Shown here: one piece after another, positions 8,745-18,473 of the stretch
Layout of the letters: every line of letters starts with the position of its first letter
How positions within the stretch are numbered: position 1 is the first letter of the stretch
Origin: Entrophospora sp. SA101
Taxonomy: Eukaryota > Glomeromycota > Glomeromycetes > Entrophosporales > Entrophosporaceae
Direction of reading: 5' to 3'
Length of the DNA: 18,473 nt
Assembly: GCA_958430865.1 (NCBI GenBank)
Contig: CAUDNR010000966.1
Location: 1-18,473 of the forward strand
Translations under genes and position numbers: made by a program
Notes under the pieces: model-generated
Told to the model about the DNA's origin: nothing
Seen by the model: only the letters and a program-made list of their open reading frames with translations
Databases searched by the model: none

Positions 8745-9959
8745 ACAAAGATAACCATTATTATGAAGTTTAGTATCACAAAAAACATCGCCCCTGGTGT
8801 GAAAATACTGACAATTATTTAAAATGATAATTTTCTCTGTCTCGATAAAAAAGTTGGCCTTAAAGGAGACAATGCAATGGAAAGCTCATAGTGGATTGAA
8901 GCTTTATGAAATTGCATCTAGATTTTTCTGAAGAACTAGTTGAAGCCATACCCTTATGTTCAGAATTTCATCCCGAAAGGACAAATCAAAAACGAACTTG
9001 CATGGGAGTGCAAAAAATACTATATCAATCAAAGGAAAAGTCAGATCAAAATTAGTTTTCATGTGGGCAAAACTGCAACAAAATGAACATAACACCATCA
9101 CTAAAATAATGTTAATGTTTTATACTATTCAACAGTATTCAAAAGTATTCGCCAGACAAAGGTTTATTTTTTCTCTTCAATTTTGATTTTACTTCCTTAA
9201 ATGATATATGGAATTATTCCCATACTAAAAATATAAATATGAAATTAATTTATAGAATCTAAAAATTACTGCATTATTAGAAACATTTTAGAAAGAAATC
9301 AGGGACGTAAAAAAAATTTTAATAAAGATAAGTGACACATATACACAAAATTAATTAAATCCTTCAAGAATGTATAAATCTTATTGATAAATATCTATTA
9401 ATTCATCCATACTCTTTATGTTTTTGAGTTTCATGTCTTTGTAGACCATCTATTCATAAATTACATTCTAGTTTACAAAATAAAAATAAAAAAAAAATAA
9501 AAACTAGAAAATATTGATATGCTTACTTGGGCTTGGTTTTGATTCATTTTTTACAATTGTGTATACATCCTTTTGGGAGGTTGCTCTTTATGACATTATA
9601 AATAAATTCTTGATCTATAGCTTCATTTGCAACTTTATTTTTTTTAACATTATGATACTCGCAGATTCAAGAAATATAGTCTATCAAACATTGTTTTATG
9701 CACAAGATGGTTGTCTATTACTCATGCTACTGAAATTAATAATGAAAATAATGCTCTTGCTCGGATGAATGAGCTTTTTTATATTTGTAACATTGAATAA
9801 TGTTGTACCAGAAATTTTCTTTTTTAAAAATTTCTGATGATCTTTATTAAAAATTATTAACTTTGATGGAGTTAATAATAACAAGAAGAATAAATAATTT
9901 TACTAATTGACGATATTTAAGAAATAGATTTATATATACATATTTTAATAAAACAAAAC
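8745..9959. other. Intergenic DNA upstream of RGP1
   Basis: No convincing gene. Short ORFs at 8906-9055, 8956-9186 and 9514-9768 have no recognisable domain and low or hydrophobic complexity; they may be relics of mobile elements. The last few hundred bases, which are very AT-rich with A-tracts, presumably contain the RGP1 promoter. The RGP1 ATG is preceded by an A-rich context (AAAACAAAACA), typical for fungal starts. Confidence 0.5.
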
Positions 9960-12726
9960 ATGTCAGTTATCGTGACTACTAAAATTCCTCAGAATGCAGT
10001 GTTTTTCGCAGGTGAAAGATTTCGTTGTGAGATCACATTCACATGTCCTTACAGTTATTCAGGAAGAGTTACAACAGAAGATAAAACTCATGGTATGAAT
10101 ACTAAAATTTTTTCGATATTTTTCGAGACCTGTTAAAGAATTGAAATCTTCAGATAAAAGTTTAGAAAAAAAAGATCAGCTTCATTGATTGGCAAATTGC
10201 ATCAACTTTTTAATTATTAGCAGGAAATAACGTTAATTCACAAATTTCCACCAATCATCCTTTCGCCAACCTCCCAACCTCCACCACCAATTCTACCACT
10301 ACTAATGCGACTATTGCTAAAACTTCAAATACAATAAAATCTGAGACAAAAACAGTGAACAGCGAAGAAAATTCCAACTCTGACACAAATGAAAATAACG
10401 GTAAACATATCTGTTATTATTCTTATTATTTTTGTTTGATATTTGAATGGATTTTTCTAACTAATTGGTAATATAAATAAGACAAGGTCGCCACACCCTT
10501 GACGGAATCATTTCATTTTGCAGATGCAGAAATAGATGAAGAAGGTGGATTGATTAATTTGCATAAAGCGGACATTAGTGATACCATTTCCATTAGTGAT
10601 TATGACACAACTGAATCAACGCCAAGAAGCTCAGTTGATTTTTACGGTATTGGCTATTCAGATAGAGGTAGTGGTACTTGGAATGGATCACTAATAGATT
10701 ATAAAAAATACAATATCAGCAGACATTCCTCGAATGGATTTAGATGCAGTTCATCACCTTCCTTAACTCAAAAATATGAAACGTTACTGTGGGGTTTTGC
10801 TCAGATTGTAGGACAATTTACTGTAGATGCTTCATTGATTAAATCTATCGAGTTTGAACCATTGAAAACAAAAACAATGTATCGACCAGCTAGTGGAAAT
10901 GGAGCAGGTGGAGCAGTTGGTGGTGGAACATTGGGAATATTTTCACCAAACTCGATGAATCAATCGAGTTTGGCTGATCTTCAAGAAAGAGCTGGTATTA
11001 ATTATATATTATATTTGTTTATTCATATATATATATATTATTATTATTGTGTATTAAAGAATTTTTTTTTAGATAGCAAATCTATTCCTGTATTTTCAAC
11101 ACCACCTTCAATACTATTCTGTGATTTACACTTGGCACCTGGAGAATCACAAACTTGTAATATTTTAATAATAACAATAGTCTTAATCATAATAACCGTT
11201 TTTATTTCTTAATGCCTGACAAATTCGAATTTTAATGGTTAGACACATATGAATCAAGGCTACCAAATGATCTACCTCCTACACATCGAGGCAAAGCAAT
11301 AAAATTCTATTATAATTTAATAATTGGAACTCATCGGGGATTAATGAATCATCAATCACACATAGTGCAGCTACCGTTTAGAGTATTTAATTATGTGTCT
11401 GGTGAGTAATTAATTGTTTTATAATCAAAATTTTTATTTGTTCACATGGTTATTTTACTAAATTTAGTCATCTTTTTTATTGATAAAAGAGGATGGTTCG
11501 AGGCCTGTTTATGATCTGATGAACCCTGTAGTTATATACAAAGATGAAGCAGTGATAACATTTAAGGAGGATATGCCAAAGCCAAAATTAGTTAAAAAAA
11601 GAGGTCAAAATTCTCTTGCCTAGGTATCTTTTTTAGACAAAGTTATTATACTATAATAAATATTGATTATTTTTTAAAATCTCTTTTTTTTGTAGATGAT
11701 AAACGTGAAGAATTTATGGATTATATTAAAAAACTTGTCCAAAACATGAATAAAGATGATCAATCAACAGATAAAGATGAGGAAGAGACGGAAAGTAATA
11801 GTAGTAGGAATGGTAGGAATGATAGTGATAATTATGTATTTGTTGAAAAATCCGAGACACCAGTAGCAAACACCACATCAATTTTGTCAAAAAATATGAG
11901 AAAAAGTATTAAATTCATATTATTTGTGTAGGGAAATGGATTTTCTAATTGGCTAAAATAAATAAAAAACTAATTAAATATTTTTATTAATTAATAATTA
12001 ACAATTAGCGAATTATGACATTTGTAAAAATAATCAAAGAGTTGCACAATTATGCCTTTTGAAAACATCTTATCGATTAGGTGATATTGTCACTGGAATT
12101 GTAAATTTCAATGGCGCTGTTATACCAAGTTTTCAGGTATAGTTCCTGTCAAATCAATAAGACTATTATTATTATCTAGTAATTTTGATCACAATAACAA
12201 TAATAATAATAATATTATAATAATATAGGTATCAATTACTCTGGAAAATAGTGAAATAGTGGAATCATCTATTGCTAAACGTCCACAAAATCAGATTTCA
12301 CGTCAAACGCGTAAAGTACATGGAGAACATCATGAGTTTTGTCTTAATTCAGAGAGGATCAGCTTTTCCATTTCCATCCCAACGCATGCCACCCCCGATT
12401 TTTCTACAACAGGAGGTATGTGTATATATATATCTAAAATTAATTTTTTACTGTCCTCATATTAATTATTCAATTAAATTTACTAAATAAATTTTTTTTT
12501 TAATCTAGTGAAACTTCAATGGGGTATAAGACTAGAATTCATTACTGGTCCGAAAGGTCATGTTCCATTGGTAACTTTAACTGCCGATGAACGGCATCAT
12601 TATTATCAAGCTGTTGAGGATGTTAGGGTGGAAACCTTTGATTGTTTTATTCCAATAAAAGTATATCCAACATCTTATGAATCTGCACGGACGTTTCCTT
12701 CTCATCACACATTTCGCGTAACATAG
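9960..12726 (+). CDS. RGP1: Rgp1, subunit of the Ric1-Rgp1 exchange factor for Ypt6/Rab6
   Basis: Ten exons join in frame to 627 aa: 9960-10092, 10221-10400, 10524-10994, 11073-11156, 11243-11401, 11490-11603, 11696-11905, 12009-12136, 12229-12415 and 12509-12726. Rgp1 pairs with Ric1 at the Golgi and activates the Rab GTPase Ypt6 (Rab6), supporting retrograde transport to the trans-Golgi. The N-terminus (VIVTTKIPQNAVFFAGERF, then an ITF strand) has the arrestin-like beta pattern of the family. Exons 2-3 are a Ser/Thr/Asn-rich, poorly conserved insert. Conserved blocks include LPPTHRGKAIKFYYNLIIG in exon 5, NNQRVAQLCLLKTSYRLGD in exon 8 and the end VKLQWGIRLEFIT in exon 10. The length is close to that of yeast Rgp1 (about 660 aa). 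Eight of nine introns are phase 1. The donor after exon 6 (GTCAAA) is weak, and the exon 7 donor (GTATTA at 11906) was chosen by phase. The family call is confident; one or two splice sites less so. Confidence 0.88.
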
Positions 12727-12752
12727 TATTGTATGCTATTTTAAATTTTTTA

Positions 12753-12772
12753 ATATATATATATATATATAT
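12753..12772. repeat. (AT)10 microsatellite
   Basis: About ten uninterrupted AT dinucleotides just after the RGP1 stop codon. Confidence 0.85.
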
Positions 12773-12782
12773 TGGATTTCTT

Positions 12783-12788
12783 AATAAA
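12783..12788 (+). terminator. Candidate RGP1 polyadenylation signal (AATAAA)
   Basis: AATAAA lies 57 nt after the RGP1 stop, a suitable place for 3' end formation. Such hexamers are common by chance in DNA this AT-rich, so confidence is limited. The corresponding minus-strand candidate for PMT2 is TTTATT at 13107-13112. Confidence 0.35.
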
Positions 12789-13205
12789 AAGGACATTATA
12801 GATTTTCTTTAATTATTTATGAATTTTTTTCTAATAATTATATTTTTAAATATATTAAATAAATTATTAATTTATAAAGCTTTCTTAATTATATTTTTTT
12901 TTTGTATCATATATATTAATTATGTTTTATTTTTTCTTTCCCACATTATATATATAATAAGTCATTTAAATAATTTCCGGAAAAATTTTTCTATTTACTA
13001 TATAAAACTTTATAAAACTTTATAATAAAAAATAAAAATAATATGTTTTTTTTATAATAAAAACAACTCATTTTAATATTAAATAAATTAAAATTACTAT
13101 ACATATTTTATTGTCTATAATAATCTACAAATAAATTAAATTTAACCTTCTAAAAACTATTATTATTATTGTTATTATTATTATAATCTTTTTAATCACA
13201 ACCAA

Positions 13206-16200
13206 TTAATCAACAATATTCCAAGTACTAAGCCATTTTCTACCGTGATAATCTCTACTAGGATAATCCATACCAAATACAATATCTTTAAACCATAAGA
13301 ATACTCCTACAACCAACAAATACATTATACCAAAGACTATTGCTTTTGTTTTTGGTTTTAGAGAAGAAGTGAAATGATCAAATAAAAATCCTACTAATAA
13401 TATCTTAAAATATAAAGCTGGAAAATAATGATGTAAATAAGTCACTCTACCCATAATACAAAATGGTATATAATGTAAAAACCATCCTATACAACATAAT
13501 TTTCCAACATATAAGAAATGTGCCCATTGTGCTAAAAAAAAAAAAAGATAAAATTTAGGATAAATAATTTTTTTTAAAAAAAAAAAACTCTAAATTATTA
13601 ATTAATTACCTGATGAAAAATCTGAATACTTTCTTTGTGCTCTAATAATATACCAGGCAAATAAAAACACAAAAATTATCAAAGAAGCAGTGCCCGACCA
13701 CCATACAATAGGGTTACCAAGTAAATAATATTTTACTGCATCATCAGCCCAACTACACATACGTAAACCAACTTCTACTATTGGCCATTGACGGGGCGTT
13801 GATGCTAAAATATCTTCTTTATCAGGATCCGGTACAAGTGCATTGTTGGTTGTATACATTGCTACATTTAAATGCCAAAAATCATGTAAAAATTTTGACT
13901 TATAAACTGCTTGTTTTCCAGGTGGCACTATATATCGTTTATTTTTTTAAATATGGATATATATTAATATTAAAAGAATTTATTCGATAAATATAAAAAA
14001 AAAAATTATAATAAACATGTAAATATTACATTTATCGTTCCAATGTTTTTCAATATTCCAATGAGTATGAACATCTCTAGGATTGTTTCTTTTATCACAA
14101 GTAACTTCGACCTGTTTAAATCCCCATTGTGGCAAAATAGAATTAGCAGCTCTTAAATAACATCCAAGGGTATGATGTTTAAATCTAAATGCAGTCGTCA
14201 AGGATCTAATTTTATCATCAGTTTTGCCATATAAAATATCACCGACTACTTCTATATTCCAATAATCATTCTTGTCACCGATTGTATCATTACCATATCC
14301 ACTAACTTCATATTGTGATTTTGTAATTGGCGCATTGACTGGATGGCTGTGTAAATTTCTACCTGTGTTTACATGTAATAATCTTACAACATCGTTATTT
14401 TTAACAAATTCTATTTCAGTCTCGTTATTTATTGTTAAGTTATCTCTTGGTTTATTCACGATCCAATCATTGTTTACATCCTTATAATGATAACATGTGA
14501 CTTGCTGTTGTTCTGATCCTGTTGGATATGTTTGAACATGTGAATGTAAAAGACCACCACCATAACCCATGTTTTTAATGGTAATTTTAGAACCATATGC
14601 TAATTCTATAATAATTGATTATTGTGTTTATGCAGTAGCATTGGAATATAAACCGTAAATAAGCAAATTATAAATTAGAAAAAAAGAAAATCGCTTGTTT
14701 TTTTTTCTCGAGAATAATAACTACCTAAAGGATTATTAGAAAAATCATTTCCTCTAAGACCTGCTTGAAACAAAGAACTCATCTGAGCATCGCCCGGCCC
14801 ACTATTATGTAAAATTGCAAAATGTATAGCAAAACATCCCATATAAATTAGGATTGGCAATATAATCAAACATACAATTCTGGCAATCCAATGTTTAAGA
14901 TAAATCATCTATAAAATTTTTTCGATGTTAACAATAATCAGATAAATATTTGCATTCTGTCGATTAATATATATTATAGTTACTTTTGGCATAGTTAAAT
15001 CTCCAAACTTATCCCAAAGATCTTCTATTGTGTAAATTCCAACTAAAGCGGTAACAAAAAGTCCAACCCATTTGACACTTTTAGGAAGTAATTTTATAAT
15101 TAATTAATAAGAAATTTTATTGAAAATTTTATATCAATGAAATAAATCATTATTATAAATAATAATAGATTAACTAACCTTGAAACACATCCGATGAATG
15201 CACCTGTTAAAAATAACCAAAGCCACCAATCGATTGAAAAAGGTCTTTAAAAAAATTATTAGTTTTTTTAATCTTTCTTTTTTTTTAATAAAAAAAATTA
15301 TTATTTACTTACTCTTGTCGCATATTGTGAAATTTTACCAAACAAAATGTAGTTGCAAATGTAAAGAATAATAACATAGAGTCTAAAAGAATAAATCGAC
15401 TAATGCAAGCATAAGCGGTATCTAATAAGGATAAAATAAATTTTCACATTAATACATATAATTTGTAGTTGATCATTAAACAAAATTCTGATATATACAT
15501 ATATATATGTAAATATATGTACCAAATAAAACCATCAAAGTAACCAGGATTGTAGCATATAATGAAAAATCCAATTCAAGTGCTGTAAAATAAGCCAAAG
15601 GAGTCATCAAAGCACCAAAAGATGCTAAAAATACTCTCATAAATACATAATTTACATCATCGGGGTATTTTTCACCAGATGGAAAATCAAAATGTCCATT
15701 ATATCCTGCTAATAAACCTGCTAAACCAACAAGCATTTTTCCAAGGGGTGGATGGACATCAAAATAAAATTCCCTTTTAAGGTAATATGATCCAAACTAT
15801 TGATTGAATGATCAGTATTATTATTTTTAAAAGAAAATTAATTTTTTTTGTTTTAATTTTTTTAAATTTATTTACCTTTCCAAAATGAGCCTTTTCATGA
15901 TATTAAACAATAATTTAAATATTAGTATTAATATTGAATCGAATTTTGTGTAAATGGATAATTAAAAGATGTTTTACTTACCTCATCCCACACAACAATA
16001 TTTGATAATGAAATTAAATAAAATCTTGTCCAAAATGATAAAAATGTAAAAAATACGGGCAATAAAATATCATAATTTTCAAAACAAAATGCAAGATACT
16101 TTTTTTTTGAAAATGAAAAAGTTATTATTAAGAGAATCTTGGATCAAGAAAAAATCAATTGATAATAAATAATATATTTATATCTATATAGTTTACCTTG

Positions 16201-16385
16201 TTTTGAGGTAAACGTATTGGTTTTAAAAATTTTCCATTTTCATCATATTCAGAAGGTTCTAAAGGAATGGGGTGGTAAGCATTTTTAGAGTAGGGAGAGC
16301 CGTTTATATTTGTTAGATGCCTTCGTTTTAAATTGTCTATTTCTGATGAACTGTTTCCATTACTGATATTGTTGTCGTTTGACAT
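13206..16385 (-). CDS. PMT2: PMT2-type dolichyl-phosphate-mannose protein mannosyltransferase
   Basis: Eleven exons on the minus strand: 16385-16197, 16098-15982, 15890-15876, 15796-15523, 15421-15313, 15244-15179, 15077-14984, 14908-14725, 14605-14030, 13927-13610 and 13531-13206. They give 755 aa, close to yeast Pmt2 (759). The enzyme transfers mannose from dolichyl-phosphate mannose to Ser/Thr of secretory proteins in the ER; in yeast Pmt2 works as a heterodimer with Pmt1. Visible features: catalytic-loop acidic pair in WDEAHFGKFG (D101, E102); HPPLGKML from about 122; several hydrophobic membrane segments; luminal MIR repeats at about 365-530 with [25 protein letters not shown] and LHSHPV motifs; [16 protein letters not shown]; a C-terminal membrane bundle with [16 protein letters not shown]. 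The WDEAHFG and [10 protein letters not shown] blocks fit the PMT2 subfamily rather than PMT1 or PMT4. Start: ATG at 16385 chosen (MSND); an in-frame ATG at 16409 would add eight residues. Exon 3 is only 15 nt. Confidence 0.93.
15876..15890 (-). other. 15-nt exon 3 of PMT2
   Basis: This phase-0 microexon encodes A-H-F-G-K, the residues directly after the catalytic D-E pair. It is bounded by acceptor AAAAG and donor GTAAAT on the minus strand. Protein conservation (WDE-AHFGK-FGSYY) makes it certain that it is spliced in. It shows that this genome can splice very small exons. Confidence 0.88.
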
Positions 16386-16788
16386 TATATCAATTTTAAT
16401 GGCAGTCATTAATGTAAATGTAGAAAAAAGAATGTTCTCAGTTGAGTGGTTATTTTTTATTATTAATAACAAAATAAAATTTTAATATATTGATTAGGTT
16501 AAAAATAAAATTTAAATAAAGACACGTGGTTTTATTTATTTTGTTAAAGGAAAATACGTCATTTTTACAAACTTGAGAATTTTTTTTTTTATATATAACT
16601 AATTCAAAAAATATCAACTAAAATCCCTTTCCATAAAAAGTAAGTATTCGCCGATAATTTCCCTTAGTTTGTGTCACTATGAAGTTTTGCACCAATAAAA
16701 AATAACCAAAATTTTTTTAATTGAATTAAAATGCGCTTTGCGCAATACAAAAATAAAATTACTTCTCAATGTATAAAATTCAATGTGC
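16386..16788. promoter_or_regulatory. Upstream region of PMT2
   Basis: Non-coding DNA between the PMT2 start and the putative hAT element. It presumably contains the PMT2 promoter. The open frame does extend upstream to 16472, but this part is low complexity and unlike PMT proteins. No specific factor site is identified. Confidence 0.45.
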
Positions 16789-16796
16789 GGAATGTG
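16789..16796. repeat. Candidate 8-bp target-site duplication of a hAT element
   Basis: The eight bases GGAATGTG immediately precede the candidate terminal repeat CAGTGTTGG. hAT transposons create 8-bp duplications, so the same octamer should follow the 3' end of the element beyond the window. This is a prediction only; one side is visible. Confidence 0.35.
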
Positions 16797-17033
16797 CAGT
16801 GTTGGAAATTCAGGGTGCGCAGGGTGCGCGCGCAGCATGTTACACCAAAATTGTGAAACATTTTATGTGCAAATTATAATACGTAGTACCAAATAAAACC
16901 ATTTAATATAAAAATAAATTTTGTGAAATATTACTAACAAAGAGTTGAGATTTTTTTTGTTTACTTGCTTACTGTATAAAATATTTAAAAAAAATTTTCT
17001 TAAAAAAATAAAAATTCTAAATTTTTTTTAACA
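16797..17033 (+). mobile_element. Candidate 5' terminal region of a hAT-superfamily element
   Basis: CAGTGTTGGAAATTC at 16797 begins like hAT terminal inverted repeats (CAG-TG-TT type) and is followed by a strikingly GC-rich patch (16811-16840, several copies of GGTGCGC and GCGCGC) in otherwise AT-rich DNA. Such subterminal repeats commonly bind transposase. The transposase-like ORF begins about 240 bp downstream. The 3' terminal repeat is not in the window. Confidence 0.5.
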
Positions 17034-18473
17034 ATGTCTAATAAACAAAATACCAAAAGAGTTTTGTCCATTGACGAAGATTTGAATCCAAAAAAAAATA
17101 AAACATTAGAAAAATCAACTTCATCAATTGATTTTTCTGGTAAAGTTCATAATTCTCCAACTCCCCTAATAGAAGTTTTTCAAATATCTGATGATGAATC
17201 AACTGGTAGTGATAATGCTATAAGTTCTGAAGATGAACAAAGATCACACAATAGAGAAACCATTGTTCCTGAATGGCTTGAATTATATCCATGGTTAGAA
17301 GTTGAAGTTTCAAATGAAAAAACAATCATATATTGCAAAATCTGTAGAACTCAAAATGGGAATACTAACTTTGCAAAAGGTTCATCTAATTTAAGGCTAT
17401 CAGGAATTAAAAAACATTCAAATTCTGGTGCACATAAAAAATTTGAATTATTGGAGACAGAGTTTATTGACTTGACAAATCAATTGAGCTCCAAAAAATT
17501 AACAATAATTTCATTGATGCAAATTGTTTATTTTTGTTCAAAAAAAAATATTTCAATGAAAGTATATCCTGACATATGCAATTTAATGTTCCTGACAAAA
17601 AACAAAGTTACTAATGATAAAAAATTCAATTTAAAACCTGCATCCATAGCAAAGCCATCATCATCTAAATCAACATATGGAAGTTATGCTAATAATAAAT
17701 CTGGATCTGAATTTTTAGAATGTATAGTTTCCGTCATACAAAAGGAACTAATTGAAGAATTGAATTCATCTCCATATTGGAGCATTATGATTGATGAGAC
17801 AAATACCATTAATAATAAGTATTTAGCAATTGTAGGAAAATACATGGTAGATAATATACCATACATGAGATATTTGGGAATGATTGATTTAGAAACAACT
17901 GATGGAGAAAATGTTTTTAATCAAATAATATCATTTTGTGATGACAAAGAAATAACTTCTCAAAAAATAATTCATTTTGGAAGTGATGGTGCATCTAATA
18001 TGACTGGCTATAAAAGTGGTGTTGCTGCAAGACTTAAAAAAATAAATCCATTCATGTCATCTAATCATTGTGTATCACATAGACTTCATTTGGCTGGAAA
18101 AGATGCTTCAAATGAAGTATTATATTTTGAAAAATATGAGAAAACCTTAAAAAATTTGTATGCATTTTTTTCCAAATCACATAAGAGACAAAGCATGTTA
18201 AGAATGATGCAGGATATTAATGATGAACCACCACTAAAGATATTAAATTTATGTGATACAAGATGGTTGTCCTTTTCTAATTCTGTTAGCAATTTGTATA
18301 AAATCATGGATTCAGTACTTGCAACTCTTGATGATTATGTTAATGAAGGTGATAAGCATGCCCAATTATTGTATGATCAGTTGGATCAAGATTTTATTTT
18401 AGCAACTATGTACTTGGCTGACTTAACAAATATTCTAAAAAAATTGATTAACACTTTCCAATTAGATTTTTTA
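17034..18473 (+). CDS. hAT-superfamily transposase-like protein with TTF-type zinc finger (3' end outside window)
   Basis: An uninterrupted 480-codon ORF from ATG 17034 that runs off the window without a stop. Residues 1-80 are a charged, Ser-rich tail with acidic DDE/SED patches. A zinc finger follows, with C101, C104, H128 and H134 in the TTF/BED-like arrangement after YPWLEVEV. The RNase H-fold part shows WSIMIDET with D254 as likely first catalytic acid, HFGSDGASNMTG with D318 as likely second, and CVSHRLHL (C346, H349), the CxxH motif of hAT transposases. CDTRW (407-411) is also typical. The closest families I know are the ZNF862/KIAA1586-type hAT proteins. The third catalytic residue and the hAT dimerisation domain would lie beyond the window. 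The intact frame suggests a young copy or a domesticated gene; the candidate terminal repeat upstream favours a mobile copy. Confidence 0.85.
   Translation, partial: MSNKQNTKRVLSIDEDLNPKKNKTLEKSTSSIDFSGKVHNSPTPLIEVFQISDDESTGSDNAISSEDEQRSHNRETIVPEWLELYPWLEVEVSNEKTIIYCKICRTQNGNTNFAKGSSNLRLSGIKKHSNSGAHKKFELLETEFIDLTNQLSSKKLTIISLMQIVYFCSKKNISMKVYPDICNLMFLTKNKVTNDKKFNLKPASIAKPSSSKSTYGSYANNKSGSEFLECIVSVIQKELIEELNSSPYWSIMIDETNTINNKYLAIVGKYMVDNIPYMRYLGMIDLETTDGENVFNQIISFCDDKEITSQKIIHFGSDGASNMTGYKSGVAARLKKINPFMSSNHCVSHRLHLAGKDASNEVLYFEKYEKTLKNLYAFFSKSHKRQSMLRMMQDINDEPPLKILNLCDTRWLSFSNSVSNLYKIMDSVLATLDDYVNEGDKHAQLLYDQLDQDFILATMYLADLTNILKKLINTFQLDFL

Larger units (their letters stand above)
12727..13205. 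other. Convergent intergenic region between RGP1 and PMT2
   Basis: Extremely AT-rich 3' flank shared by two tail-to-tail genes. It includes a perfect (AT)n tract at about 12753-12772. The ORF at 12819-13025 is Ile/Phe-rich low complexity and is not a gene. Confidence 0.6.

Noticed and set aside
8904..9186. Overlapping small ORFs on both strands
   Set aside because: No family motif, no splice context and no consistent frame; at most a relic.
9514..9768. 84-codon hydrophobic ORF upstream of RGP1
   Set aside because: Composition reflects T-rich DNA; other frames show scattered coding-like scraps, so a decayed element is likelier than a membrane protein gene.
12819..13025. Small Ile/Phe-rich ORF
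   Set aside because: Low-complexity translation of AT-rich intergenic DNA between convergent genes.
13781..13990. ORF on the plus strand across PMT2 exon 10
   Set aside because: Antisense shadow of a well-conserved PMT2 exon; no independent features. The same holds for 14272-14487.

Overview
The window looks like nuclear DNA of an AT-rich, intron-rich fungus, most likely an arbuscular mycorrhizal fungus (Glomeromycotina, Rhizophagus-like). The reasons are very low GC in non-coding DNA, short GT-AG introns of about 70-160 nt, a kinase of the Cys-rich type greatly expanded in that group (N-terminal CxxC...CxxC, then a TKL-like domain with DLG), two conserved fungal housekeeping genes and a hAT-like transposase. 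This assignment is inference from gene content.

Layout. 1-74: one arm of a perfect 74-bp inverted repeat whose other arm is 8671-8744. 75-2144: no convincing gene. 2226-6822 (+): a protein kinase gene. Its catalytic part lies in ordinary exons from 5333 onward, and its 5' part runs through a 2.8-kb tandem array. 6823-9959: degenerate DNA with a tRNA/SINE-like piece, broken ORF relics and the second inverted-repeat arm. 9960-12726 (+): RGP1, ten exons, 627 aa. 13206-16385 (-): PMT2-type protein O-mannosyltransferase, eleven exons, 755 aa, convergent with RGP1. 16789-18473 (+): 5' end of a hAT-superfamily element with a candidate terminal repeat and target-site duplication, and a 480-codon transposase-like ORF running off the right edge.

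Main discovery. Each unit of the 2.4-5.2 kb array reads as a complete small spliceosomal intron: GTAAGT donor, CTAAT branch-like motif, T-rich tract and AG acceptor. In all 32 units exactly three variable bases lie between one unit's AG and the next unit's GT (GC once). Read as 32 consecutive 3-nt exons, they join an ATG exon (2226-2235) and a 15-nt exon (2340-2354) to the kinase exon at 5333. Every intron is phase 1, and there is one uninterrupted frame through 33 codons into the Cys-rich kinase N-terminus. This predicts an array of single-codon microexons that could vary an N-terminal linker codon by codon without ever shifting frame. It rests on sequence reading only; cDNA would decide it.

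The genes do not form a pathway. RGP1 (Rab6/Ypt6 activation at the Golgi) and PMT2 (O-mannosylation in the ER) both belong to the secretory system but are simply neighbours in a tail-to-tail arrangement.
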